Positions 1 to 8,625 of a stretch of DNA of 64,000 nt are shown here, in pieces. The position numbers and the translations under genes are program-made. The stretch is from positions 69,583 through 133,582 of the forward strand of contig NZ_FOXH01000016.1 in assembly GCF_900115665.1 (NCBI RefSeq), read 5' to 3'. The notes under the pieces are model-generated. The model worked only from the letters and a program-made list of their open reading frames with translations. It made no database searches and was not told the origin of the DNA. Positions within the stretch are counted from its first letter, which is position 1, and each line of letters starts with the position of its first letter. The DNA comes from Pseudarcicella hirudinis. GTDB taxonomy: Bacteria > Bacteroidota > Bacteroidia > Cytophagales > Spirosomataceae.

Positions 1-408
1 AAAACTCAATACTTTTAAACTTCCTCCATTATCATTAAATAACTTCTCGCTTCCGTTGCCTACCAATCTTTTCATAATAGGAAAAGCCAGTAACAACCAG
101 ATGAATCCCGTACTAGCCAGTACTCTTTGCTTCTTAAACACCAGATAAGCGCTTGCTGCAAGTCCGGTCAGTACGGCAAAGGGTAAAGTCATCATCATAA
201 ACCCAAAGATCCACTGATGAGAAATCGGCCAGTAGCAGAATGCCATGGTGATAAACAGATAGCCAATGGCAAAGGATGAGAGCGGGAACTGTCTGAAAGT
301 TTCAAAAAACTTCCCAAAAACCTGCGCAGCAAGTTTGTACCACTCATTTCGTCTGAGGATGCGGTAATTTCTCCGGATTTTTAATGATATTGAAGCAAGA
401 ATATTCAT
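1..408 (-). CDS. Endonuclease/exonuclease/phosphatase family membrane protein, N-terminal part (cut by window edge)
   Basis: The open frame begins at an ATG at 408 and runs off the left edge, giving 136 residues. A basic N-terminus is followed by about three hydrophobic helices (roughly residues 45-65, 70-92 and 96-110), and the fragment ends in NGGSLKVLSF. This layout is how Bacteroidota proteins of the endonuclease/exonuclease/phosphatase superfamily begin: membrane helices, then a strand of the type LKVLSYNVR that opens the hydrolase domain. The catalytic domain lies outside the window, so the family call rests on architecture and one short motif. Substrate is unknown. It is transcribed away from the rest of the window, downstream of the coiled-coil protein at 496-1440 on the same strand. 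Confidence 0.5.
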   Translation of the reverse strand, partial: MNILASISLKIRRNYRILRRNEWYKLAAQVFGKFFETFRQFPLSSFAIGYLFITMAFCYWPISHQWIFGFMMMTLPFAVLTGLAASAYLVFKKQRVLASTGFIWLLLAFPIMKRLVGNGSEKLFNDNGGSLKVLSF

Positions 409-495
409 ATAGATAGTGGTGGTGTGTTTAAAAAATAAAAGACGATGCGCATTGCAACACATCGCCTTTACAGGTTTTTAAGCTTAAGCGTAATA

Positions 496-1440
496 CTATT
501 TTACTTCAAAACCTCCGGTTCCGATTTTGAAACCTTCGGAATATAATTCAATTGAATATTTACCTGATTTGTAAGGAGAACCTTTTCCGTAAACAATGTC
601 AACTTTCTGGTCATTGTTTTCGAATGGAATACCTTGTTTGGTGGTGTAACCTAACTCTTTACCATCAAATTGCATGATACCTGAGTTTGCACTTTCGCTG
701 ATTACCGCACCGTTCTGATCCATAATTCTTACATAAATGTCTTTATTATTTTGCTCAGCAACAGGATTAGAAGCTAAAACGAATGATATTTTCAACTTGT
801 CAATTTTCGAAGATTTGTAACGTCCGCCATCACGAAGTTTACCGTTTTCAGACAAAGCATAAACCTGAACCTGTTGTGCTTTCATTGCCGAAGCAAGGGT
901 TACCTTTTTCGCTAATTCTTCATTTTTAGCAGAATAATCAGCAAGGTTCTGAGTCAACGTAACTTTTTCAGTTTTCAATGAGCTATTCTCATCTTCCACT
1001 ACTTTTTTCTCGTCTTCAAGTGTTTTGGCGCGAACTGTCAATTGACCGTTTTCTTCTTTCAACTTACGGATATCCTCATCTTTAACAGCCAGGAAATTTT
1101 CATATTCTTTAATTTTGGCGTCGTACTTCTGAGCAGAAAAATGGAAGTCAGATTTCAATTTTTTTCTATCTGCTTCAAGTTGTTCTTTTACTTTTTCAAG
1201 CTCGGTTACGTTACCGCCTAATACTTTGATTTCTTCAATTTTACTGGTAAGCACTTTGTCAATCGAGTCTAATTTAATCTGGGTAGTTGACAATTGCTCC
1301 ACTTTCATGGTAAGAGACTTTTGTAATTCTACCGTTTCATTTCTTGCTCCAACGAACAGATAAGCTAAAAGAGCAATAATTCCAAAAGTAACACCAAGTG
1401 CTATTTTGAAGAAAGTCTGATTATTATTGTTTGTTTCCAT
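496..1440 (-). CDS. Membrane-anchored coiled-coil protein of unknown function
   Basis: The protein has 314 residues from the ATG at 1440. A longer reading from a TTG at 1500 is possible, but the ATG is followed directly by a short polar stretch and one transmembrane helix (about residues 12-30), which is the more natural N-terminus. Residues 35-185 are a long, charged, leucine-heptad coiled coil. The C-terminal 110 residues look like a beta-rich domain (containing YVRIMDQNGAVISES) of the kind seen in Bacteroidota envelope proteins. It is probably anchored in the inner membrane with its bulk in the periplasm. I do not recognise a specific function. The neighbouring two-component system on the same strand may or may not be related. 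Confidence 0.75.
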   Translation of the reverse strand: METNNNNQTFFKIALGVTFGIIALLAYLFVGARNETVELQKSLTMKVEQLSTTQIKLDSIDKVLTSKIEEIKVLGGNVTELEKVKEQLEADRKKLKSDFHFSAQKYDAKIKEYENFLAVKDEDIRKLKEENGQLTVRAKTLEDEKKVVEDENSSLKTEKVTLTQNLADYSAKNEELAKKVTLASAMKAQQVQVYALSENGKLRDGGRYKSSKIDKLKISFVLASNPVAEQNNKDIYVRIMDQNGAVISESANSGIMQFDGKELGYTTKQGIPFENNDQKVDIVYGKGSPYKSGKYSIELYSEGFKIGTGGFEVK

Positions 1441-1672
1441 AATTGTTTTTGAAAAGGATTGATTTAGTGATATTTCTGAAAGCAAACTAACACCCCACAA
1501 GTTAAAGAGGTGTTAAATCGACCTTAAAATTACCTTAAAATTGAAGGGTTACGGGAGAAAATCAGCAGAAAAGAAGGGAAAACGGACAGGATCCGGAGAA
1601 AAGTATTTCGCAAGAAAACATTATAACATTGTGAAAATCAGAAAAATACAAACAACACCAAGAAAGAATATT

Positions 1673-3043
1673 CTAAGCCGTTTTAAAAATCAGCTTAAAG
1701 GTTGTTCCGGTTGAATTAGATTCTACTTTAATTTCACCATCATGAATTTTAGTAATCTCTGCTACAATAGCCAAGCCAACACCATGCCCTTTCGTGGCAT
1801 TTGCAGTTGAGTTACTCCGGTAAAAAGCATTGAAAATATAAGGTAAATCCTCTGCCGGAATAGCAGGACCTTCATTAAAAACCTCAATCATAATCAGCCC
1901 TTTTCTGGTAAAGAAATTAACAATCGCTTCATGACTCTGAGAGAATTTACAGGCATTATCCATCAGGTTCATCAAAACAACTTTCAATGAGGCCTCATTT
2001 CCGTTAATTACCAGGGCATTTTCATCATCCGGAAAATCCTTGAAATTTACATGCACCTGATAATTCTCATGCCATTTCAGTAACTGGCTTTTTGCCTCCC
2101 ACAGCAGTTCATCCATTCTTACGGAAGTTTTGGTCATCGTTCCGGGACTGACAACCGTATTGGCCAGGCTTAACAAAGCATTTGTCAATTGAATAAGGGT
2201 TCTGGTATCTTCCTGTAAAGACTGAAGCGTTAACTGGTAACCTTCAGGTGAACGCAGCTGCATGAGGGTTACCTCTACCTGCGAGTAGATCTTTGTCAGT
2301 GGATTTTTCAATTCATGCGAAACATTGGCAATGAACATTTTCTGCATAACCAATGCATTCTCAATCCGATCCAGCAGCTGGTTAAAAGTATCAACCAGCC
2401 TCCCTATTTCATCAGAACGGTTAGGATGCTGAACCCTTTTGTCAACATTATCCGGAAAAATCTGATTAACCTGCCTGATAATGCCCGACATTGGGGCAAG
2501 GGCTTTATCTGCAAAAAACCAGCCGCTTAGTCCTACCAGTAATACCCCTACCAAAACCATCACCAGAAGGATTTTCCGTAAGTCCTGCAATGCTTCTTTT
2601 CCCATTACATCAACGGCACTGACAATTACCCAGTTATCGGTTCCGGCATAGGTCATTTTCATGCCAAAAACCTGATAATCTCCTACATCCAGGAAAACAG
2701 AGCCCATTCCGGCTTTGATCTGGGTCAGTACCTGTTCATGTGAAATGATATTATTCTGATTGGTAGAAAAGATAAACTGTCTGAATTTTTCACTGTACAC
2801 TGAAATACTCTCATCATGCAATAATTCTTTATCCGAAACCGTAACCAGCTTTAAAACAGTAGTATCAGCCGCCTGAACCTCAAAAAGCAGCGTTGCAGTT
2901 GTTATCGCATTATCCTGTAATCTTTTATAGAATCTCTTTTCAAGGTAGAGTTTACTGAAAAAATAAACCCCTACCGAAAATACCAGCAGGATGGCAGTAA
3001 CCAGCGCAATAAACTGATTGGTAAGTCTGGCGCGAATATTCAT
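1673..3043 (-). CDS. Two-component sensor histidine kinase
   Basis: This 456-residue inner-membrane sensor kinase has helices at about 10-30 and 157-178 bracketing a periplasmic sensor region of about 125 residues. A HAMP linker (about 180-232) follows, then a HisKA domain with the H-box FIANVSHELKNPLT (phosphoacceptor His243) and a C-terminal HATPase domain with N-box (LMDNACKF), and G-box (GHGVGLAIV). All motifs needed for autophosphorylation are present. The cognate regulator is encoded just upstream on the same strand (3134-3814), 90 bp away, so the two form an operon with the regulator first. It resembles the CusS/ArlS group by architecture, but the periplasmic domain gives no clue to the signal. 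Confidence 0.93.
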   Translation of the reverse strand: MNIRARLTNQFIALVTAILLVFSVGVYFFSKLYLEKRFYKRLQDNAITTATLLFEVQAADTTVLKLVTVSDKELLHDESISVYSEKFRQFIFSTNQNNIISHEQVLTQIKAGMGSVFLDVGDYQVFGMKMTYAGTDNWVIVSAVDVMGKEALQDLRKILLVMVLVGVLLVGLSGWFFADKALAPMSGIIRQVNQIFPDNVDKRVQHPNRSDEIGRLVDTFNQLLDRIENALVMQKMFIANVSHELKNPLTKIYSQVEVTLMQLRSPEGYQLTLQSLQEDTRTLIQLTNALLSLANTVVSPGTMTKTSVRMDELLWEAKSQLLKWHENYQVHVNFKDFPDDENALVINGNEASLKVVLMNLMDNACKFSQSHEAIVNFFTRKGLIMIEVFNEGPAIPAEDLPYIFNAFYRSNSTANATKGHGVGLAIVAEITKIHDGEIKVESNSTGTTFKLIFKTA

Positions 3044-3133
3044 GTGTTATAATTGTATTTCCTGAAAAAATAAAGAAATTAACCAGTTCTGCTTCGTTTA
3101 CTGAATGCCTGGCAACAAAAATGCCTTAACATT

Positions 3134-3814
3134 TTATGAAATAATCTTCATTACATAACCCATTCCGATCTGGGTATGAAGGAGTTTCGGTTCAAAATCC
3201 TTATCAATCTTTTTTCTCAAAAAATTCACATAAACTTCTATGACATTTGTACCAGTATCAAAAGTTACGTCCCAGATTTTTTCTGCAAGTTCAACTTTGG
3301 AAATCACCCTTCCCTGATGTCTTACAAAATATTCGAGCAGTACAAACTCTTTGGCAGTCAGGGATATTTCTTTTCCTCCCCGAACAACCGTTTTTGTGTC
3401 CAGATCCATTTCCAGATCGGCAAACTTCAAGGTATTGGCCGTCAGGAAGGTATTGGTTCCTCTCCTGGTTAAGGCACGGATATGAGCCATTAATTCCCGG
3501 AATTCAAAAGGTTTAGCCAGATAATCATCCGCTCCGGCGTCCAGACCTACTATTTTATCGTCAATCGTTCCTAAGGCAGTGAGCATTAAAATCGGAGAGA
3601 CAACCCCGGCTTCACGCATTTTTCTGCACAACTCCAATCCGTTAATTCCCGGAAGAATAATATCGGAAATGATCAGATTATAATTTCGCCGGGTAGCCAG
3701 TTGCAGCCCCATCTGTCCGTCATAAGCTACATCAACTTCAAAATGATGTTCCTCAAGACCCTGCTGAATAATCTGCACAGTTTTTACCTCGTCTTCGATC
3801 AATAAAATTTTCAT
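3134..3814 (-). CDS. OmpR-family response regulator
   Basis: This 226-residue protein has an N-terminal receiver domain with the acidic pair near residues 8-9, phosphoacceptor Asp51 (in LIISDIILPG), Thr79 and Lys101. A C-terminal winged-helix DNA-binding domain of the OmpR/PhoB type follows (LTAKEFVLLEYFVRHQGRV). Length and motif order are standard. The ATG at 3814 is well placed. It is the first gene of an operon with the histidine kinase at 1673-3043, which presumably phosphorylates Asp51. Target genes cannot be told from this sequence. The 220 bp upstream hold no gene and should contain the promoter. Confidence 0.95.
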   Translation of the reverse strand: MKILLIEDEVKTVQIIQQGLEEHHFEVDVAYDGQMGLQLATRRNYNLIISDIILPGINGLELCRKMREAGVVSPILMLTALGTIDDKIVGLDAGADDYLAKPFEFRELMAHIRALTRRGTNTFLTANTLKFADLEMDLDTKTVVRGGKEISLTAKEFVLLEYFVRHQGRVISKVELAEKIWDVTFDTGTNVIEVYVNFLRKKIDKDFEPKLLHTQIGMGYVMKIIS

Positions 3815-4030
3815 CTGTAATATTTTAGTATGTCTTTCCGAAGGATGTTAAAAAGAGTGATTTTTTGTCAGTTTTTCACAAAATCAAACACGCCCGGAAA
3901 TTTTCCGTGATACCAAAAGTAGTGAAATAAAGATGAGCTTAAAGAAAAAAAACGCTTTAAAATGAGTTTCCGGAACTCTTATTCTCCATAATCAATTATT
4001 TTTTCGGATAAATCTATGCATCCGAAAACA

Positions 4031-4810
4031 TCATTTACCACTGAAATCCGGCTTTCTCTTTTGCAGAAATGAAGAAACACCTTCTATAAAATCAGCCGAT
4101 TTTCCTGCAATATCCTGATTGGCTGCTTCCATCTCCAGCATTTGATCCAGCGTAGAATGTTGAGAGGCATTCAGTACTTTTTTCATCAGGCCAATCGCGA
4201 AAGTCGGGGCATTGGCATAATGATTTGCCAGTTGGTTTACCGCATCATCCAGCTCGGCAAGCGTCACCACTTTAGAAACCAGTCCTAATTCCAGACATTC
4301 TTCCGAACCTACCATTCTTCCGGTAGAGCATAATTCAAAAGCTTTCTGCGAACCGATTAATCTCGGCAGGAAAAAAGAAGAACCTGCGTCCATAATCAAG
4401 CCTATATTTACAAAAATCTGTGACATGGAGGCATTTTCTGAGGCCACAATCAGGTCGCAGGCTAAAGCAAGTGAGCAACCCGCTCCGGCAGCAATTCCAT
4501 TCAAGCGGCAAATAACCGGTTTAGGTAAGTTCCTGATCGCCTGAATCATAGGATTATAGTTTTTTCTTAAAGATTCTCCCAGACTGCTCATTTCTCCCAT
4601 TCCGGCTTTAAGATCAGCTCCTGAGCTAAATGCCTTTTCTCCGGCTCCTGTCAAAATTACAACTCTTACCTTTTCATTCTTTTCTGCTTCTCCGATGGCC
4701 CTGGTCAACTCCTGAATCAGATCTGAACTGAGTGCATTATATACCTGCGGACGATTAAGTGTAATCCGGCAAATTCCTTCCTGAATTTCGTAAATTAGAT
4801 TCTGGTACAT
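4031..4810 (-). CDS. Enoyl-CoA hydratase/isomerase family protein, PaaG-like
   Basis: This 259-residue crotonase-fold protein has oxyanion-hole segments at FSSGADLK (residues 61-68) and NGIAAGAGCSLALACDL (104-120). In place of the paired glutamates of classical enoyl-CoA hydratases it has IGLIMDAGSSFFLPRL with Asp141, the pattern of PaaG-type isomerases, which rearrange ring-1,2-epoxyphenylacetyl-CoA or shift double bonds. No other phenylacetate genes are visible nearby, so a role in general acyl-CoA metabolism is as likely. It lies 130 bp downstream of acs on the same strand, separated by a strong terminator, so it probably has its own transcript or depends on read-through. Confidence 0.85.
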   Translation of the reverse strand: MYQNLIYEIQEGICRITLNRPQVYNALSSDLIQELTRAIGEAEKNEKVRVVILTGAGEKAFSSGADLKAGMGEMSSLGESLRKNYNPMIQAIRNLPKPVICRLNGIAAGAGCSLALACDLIVASENASMSQIFVNIGLIMDAGSSFFLPRLIGSQKAFELCSTGRMVGSEECLELGLVSKVVTLAELDDAVNQLANHYANAPTFAIGLMKKVLNASQHSTLDQMLEMEAANQDIAGKSADFIEGVSSFLQKRKPDFSGK

Positions 4811-4877
4811 GAGATTATTTTGTTTTAGTAAATCAATTTCAGAATTTTTAATTTATTATGCAAGCATACTATTGTAC

Positions 4878-4913
4878 AAAAAAGAAAGAGGCACTCAGAC
4901 CTCTTTCTTTTTT
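4878..4913 (-). terminator. Intrinsic terminator downstream of acs
   Basis: Two perfect 14-bp arms (4878-4891 and 4900-4913) enclose an 8-nt loop. Read on the minus strand, the hairpin ends in a run of T. It sits 28 bp past the acs stop codon and ahead of the PaaG-like gene, so it should end most acs transcripts. Confidence 0.85.
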
Positions 4914-4940
4914 ACAATATTTATCTGATTTTCAGACTTT

Positions 4941-6836
4941 TTACAAAGCACCGGATTTAATTTCCTCAACAACTGCCGGATCAAGCAGGGTCGAAATATC
5001 TCCTAAATTAGAGGTTTCTCCTTCGGCAACTTTACGTAAAATACGACGCATTATTTTACCTGAGCGGGTTTTAGGTAAACCTGAAACAAATTGAATTTTA
5101 TCAGGTTTGGCAATCGGGCCGATAATTCTGGTTACTGTCGCCAGAATGTCTTTACGGGTTAAATCTGCATCAGCAGGTGTTTTTTCACAAATGACATACG
5201 CATATATCCCTTGTCCTTTAACGTCATGAGGATAACCCACCACCGCGGATTCAACTACACCCAGGTGCATATTGATTGCATTTTCAACTTCGGCAGTACC
5301 AATTCTGTGACCGGAAACATTGATTACATCATCCACCCGTCCTGTTATTCTATAGTAACCATCAGCATCTCTCAAACAGCCGTCTCCCGTAAAATACATT
5401 CCTTTATAGGTAGAGAAATAGGTCTGACGGCATCTTTCATGATCGCCATAGGTTGTCCGGATAATTCCAGGCCAGGGAAATTTAATGCAAAGATTTCCTG
5501 AAACATCATTCCCTTCTATTTCCTGTCCCTGTTCATCAACAAGTACAGGTTGTACACCCGGAAGTGGTAAGGTAGCATAGCCAGGTTTGGTCGGGGTAAT
5601 GCCGGCAATCGGTGAAATCATGATTCCTCCTGTTTCTGTCTGCCACCAGGTATCTACAATCGGACATTTATTTTTACCGATATTATCATCATACCAATGC
5701 CATGCTTCTTCGTTAATCGGCTCACCAACAGACCCTAAGGTTGTCAGGGATGATAAATCTTTTCCATCTATGAAACCCGTTCCGAAACCCATCAGTGAAC
5801 GAATAGCAGTTGGTGCCGTATAAAGTACATTGACCTTATATTTCTCTACCACATCCCAGAAACGTCCGGCATCCGGATAAGTCGGAACACCCTCAAACAT
5901 CAGAGAGGTAGCTCCTGAAGCCAGCGGTCCGTAAACAATATATGAATGGCCGGTAATCCAGCCAATATCTGCCGTACAAAAATGAACCTGTCCCGGTTGA
6001 TATTGAAATACATTCTGGAAAGTATAGGCCGCATACACCATATAACCTCCGGTTGTATGCACAACTCCTTTAGGTTTTCCGGTTGAGCCGGAAGTATAAA
6101 GAATGAACAACATATCTTCTGCATCCATTTCCTCGGCAGGGCAGTCGCCTGAAACCGATTTTTCTTCATCTTCCCACCAGCAGTCACGGCCTTTGAGCAT
6201 GGAAACAGGGGTACGCGTACGGGTAGAAACAATAACTTTCTGAACAGAAGGACATTGAATCAGGGCATCATCTACGGTTGATTTCAATGGAATTTCTTTA
6301 TTTCCACGATATGAACCATCCGAAGTAACCACTATATTACATTCAGCATCATTAATTCTGTCTGCAATCGACTGAGATGAAAATCCTCCGAAAACCACTG
6401 AATGTACTGCTCCGATTCTTGCACAGGCTAATACCGCGATAGCCAGTTCAGGAATCATTGGCATATAAATACAGATGCGGTCTCCTTTTTTGGCACCATG
6501 CTTTTTAAGTACATTGGCAAAACGGCAAACTCTCTGGTGTAAAACCTTATAAGTTAAGGTAACAGTACTTTCATCCGGATTATTTGGTTCCCAGATAATT
6601 GCAGGAGTATTTCCGTTTTCTGCGAGGTGGCGATCAAGGCAATTTTCGGTGATATTAAGTTTACCGCCCTTAAACCATTTTATATTCGCTTCATTAAAAT
6701 CCCATTCCAGTGTTTTTTTCCAGGGCTTTCTCCAATAAAAACTTTGTGCCACTTCCCCCCAGAAACCTTCCGGATCTTCTACAGATTGCTGGTATTTTTC
6801 CTGGTACTCTTCAAAAGAATTAATTTTCAAATCCAT
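4941..6836 (-). CDS. acs: Acetate--CoA ligase (acetyl-CoA synthetase)
   Basis: This enzyme makes acetyl-CoA from acetate, ATP and CoA through an acetyl-adenylate. It has 631 residues from the ATG at 6836; an upstream TTG at 6848 would add four residues and is less likely. The order of motifs is canonical: phosphate-binding loop [19 protein letters not shown], the acceptor region [10 protein letters not shown], the hinge [18 protein letters not shown], and the C-terminal [15 protein letters not shown]. In the last of these, the lysine of SGK (Lys594) is the adenylation residue that Pat-type enzymes acetylate in other bacteria. Length matches the family. It is the entry point for the glyoxylate and gluconeogenic genes at 16-22 kb and lies near a CrbS-like sensor, a known type of acs regulator. 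Confidence 0.97.
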   Translation of the reverse strand: MDLKINSFEEYQEKYQQSVEDPEGFWGEVAQSFYWRKPWKKTLEWDFNEANIKWFKGGKLNITENCLDRHLAENGNTPAIIWEPNNPDESTVTLTYKVLHQRVCRFANVLKKHGAKKGDRICIYMPMIPELAIAVLACARIGAVHSVVFGGFSSQSIADRINDAECNIVVTSDGSYRGNKEIPLKSTVDDALIQCPSVQKVIVSTRTRTPVSMLKGRDCWWEDEEKSVSGDCPAEEMDAEDMLFILYTSGSTGKPKGVVHTTGGYMVYAAYTFQNVFQYQPGQVHFCTADIGWITGHSYIVYGPLASGATSLMFEGVPTYPDAGRFWDVVEKYKVNVLYTAPTAIRSLMGFGTGFIDGKDLSSLTTLGSVGEPINEEAWHWYDDNIGKNKCPIVDTWWQTETGGIMISPIAGITPTKPGYATLPLPGVQPVLVDEQGQEIEGNDVSGNLCIKFPWPGIIRTTYGDHERCRQTYFSTYKGMYFTGDGCLRDADGYYRITGRVDDVINVSGHRIGTAEVENAINMHLGVVESAVVGYPHDVKGQGIYAYVICEKTPADADLTRKDILATVTRIIGPIAKPDKIQFVSGLPKTRSGKIMRRILRKVAEGETSNLGDISTLLDPAVVEEIKSGAL

Positions 6837-7040
6837 GTCTTTATGCAATTAATGATGGTTTTAAGACTTTTAAAAACAAAAAATCTAATTGGTTCTGCTC
6901 CGTCAGAAATATATTACCTATAAATATTTTCATTTTGTCACGTAAAAATACAAGATGTAATCTGACACAAAAAACAATATCAGTGCTTTCTTGGTAAAAT
7001 AATATATCTGTCCCGGCATATTTAAGCTAAGTATTTCTCA

Positions 7041-8060
7041 CTAACCGGTAATCCATTTCCCTTTTGGCAATATGCTTATTATATAAATCACTGGAAAACA
7101 AATAATTACAACCAATAAAGATTGAAGTAATATTCCTGAAACCGGCGGCAAAAAAGTATAATTAATCTGAAAATTTCTTGATAAAATCCTAAGACAAAGT
7201 ATGTGACTCAGGTAAATTCCGTAACTCGACGCATCTAATTTCGATAGTATTGAGGGCAAAAAAGCCTCATTCAGTCTTATTTTGAAAAAGATAAACATAC
7301 TGACAGCGAATAAAATTATATTCGGACTGAAATATTCATAGCAATAAGAATCATATCTTTTTGAATAATCGGAAAGATAATACATACCGAAGATTGTAAT
7401 GGCAAAACCGGCAAGCATTCCTGCCAAGCTCTGTTTCAAAGCATTTTCAGGGTAATCAATTTTTCCCAGCAAATTCCCCAGAACAAAATAACCTGTATAT
7501 CCGGCGAAATTATGCAGGTCGAATGCCACATGAATTCCGGAAAATCTGGTAATCATCGGATAAACTGAACTTCCGGCAAACCAAAGTATGATAAACCAGG
7601 TCTTTTCTTTTGTATCCGCCTTAGCCAGCCATCTGCTTAAAACAGGAGTAAAAGCATACAATCCGATAATCATGTACACAAACCAGAGATGTGAAGAACT
7701 CCCTCCTCCTCCTCTCAGCAGAAAAACCAATATTTCCTTAAAACCCGGGATTTTATTTGTCCAGTAACTGCCGTAAATGATATAAATAATGGTCCAGATC
7801 AGGAATGGTATAAATACTTTACTGAGTCTTTTTCGCAAAAAACCGAACAAATCACCGTCGTATTTTTCCAGTAATAAATGCCCCGAAATCATAACAAATA
7901 CCGGAACGGCAAACCTGCCAAAAGCATTAAGCACATTATTACACCACCACCAGTCTGCCGGAATTTTACCAAAGCGGTCCACACCTGCAGCGGCATGTAA
8001 AACCACTACCGAAATAGTAGCCAATACTCTCAGATTTACAATCCAATATTGTTTTGACAT
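7041..8060 (-). CDS. Acyltransferase family 3 membrane protein
   Basis: This 339-residue polytopic protein has about ten transmembrane helices and matches the acyltransferase-3 family (OafA/WecH type), inner-membrane enzymes that transfer acetyl or other acyl groups to sugars of envelope polysaccharides. The family signature is visible at the N-terminus: MSKQYWIVNLRVLATISVVVLHAA holds the conserved R and the H of the proposed active site, followed by FVMISGHLLL. It sits between acs and a receiver-domain gene on the same strand, with gaps of about 200 and 86 bp, so co-transcription with the downstream acs is possible but not shown. Acceptor and donor are unknown. Confidence 0.88.
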   Translation of the reverse strand: MSKQYWIVNLRVLATISVVVLHAAAGVDRFGKIPADWWWCNNVLNAFGRFAVPVFVMISGHLLLEKYDGDLFGFLRKRLSKVFIPFLIWTIIYIIYGSYWTNKIPGFKEILVFLLRGGGGSSSHLWFVYMIIGLYAFTPVLSRWLAKADTKEKTWFIILWFAGSSVYPMITRFSGIHVAFDLHNFAGYTGYFVLGNLLGKIDYPENALKQSLAGMLAGFAITIFGMYYLSDYSKRYDSYCYEYFSPNIILFAVSMFIFFKIRLNEAFLPSILSKLDASSYGIYLSHILCLRILSRNFQINYTFLPPVSGILLQSLLVVIICFPVIYIISILPKGKWITG

Positions 8061-8146
8061 AAACCGATTAATCTTTAAAACGATTTTCCTTCCTTCATTT
8101 CAATATAAAATGCCCTGAAATTAAGAAGGATTAAAAGAGCTTTCCT

Positions 8147-8533
8147 CTAATTTGTTGCAATACCTAAAGCCAGGGCATTAATTCTGGACATCAGGTTCCG
8201 GGTTGAAAAAGGTTTGGGAACATACAGATCCGCTCCGACAGAATATCCTTTTTCAATATCCGCTTCCTTGCTTTTTGCACTGAGAAAGACCACTTTTATA
8301 TGTTGTAGTTTAATGTCATTCTTAATAAAACCGCATACTTCATACCCATCAACATTAGGCATCATGATGTCAAGAAGTACAATCGATGGCAATTCCCGGT
8401 TTATAATTTCAAGGGCCTCAGCACCGTCACGGGCGATAAAGACCTGAAAACCTTCCTTTCTCATGAGAAATTCGAGCGACATCAGTATGCTTGGCTCATC
8501 ATCAACTATCAGTACTTTTAATTGCTCTTTCAT
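8147..8533 (-). CDS. Single-domain response regulator (receiver only)
   Basis: This 128-residue protein consists of one receiver domain. It has the acidic pocket VDDEP (residues 10-14), phosphoacceptor Asp55 (IVLLDIMMPN), and Lys107 in VPKPFS. There is no output domain, so it must act by protein contact or phosphate relay. The symporter-histidine kinase gene immediately upstream on the same strand (92 bp away) has no receiver of its own, which makes it the likely phosphodonor. In the CrbS/CrbR systems of proteobacteria the equivalent regulator carries a LuxR DNA-binding domain; here that output is absent and must come from elsewhere. Confidence 0.92.
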   Translation of the reverse strand: MKEQLKVLIVDDEPSILMSLEFLMRKEGFQVFIARDGAEALEIINRELPSIVLLDIMMPNVDGYEVCGFIKNDIKLQHIKVVFLSAKSKEADIEKGYSVGADLYVPKPFSTRNLMSRINALALGIATN

Positions 8534-8625
8534 CTGATTAATCTTCTATTTATTTTGTTTCAGAGAGGTTATTTCTTTCATTTTATTCCTTAAGGATTTT
8601 GGAACAAACACCTAAAACCCTAAGC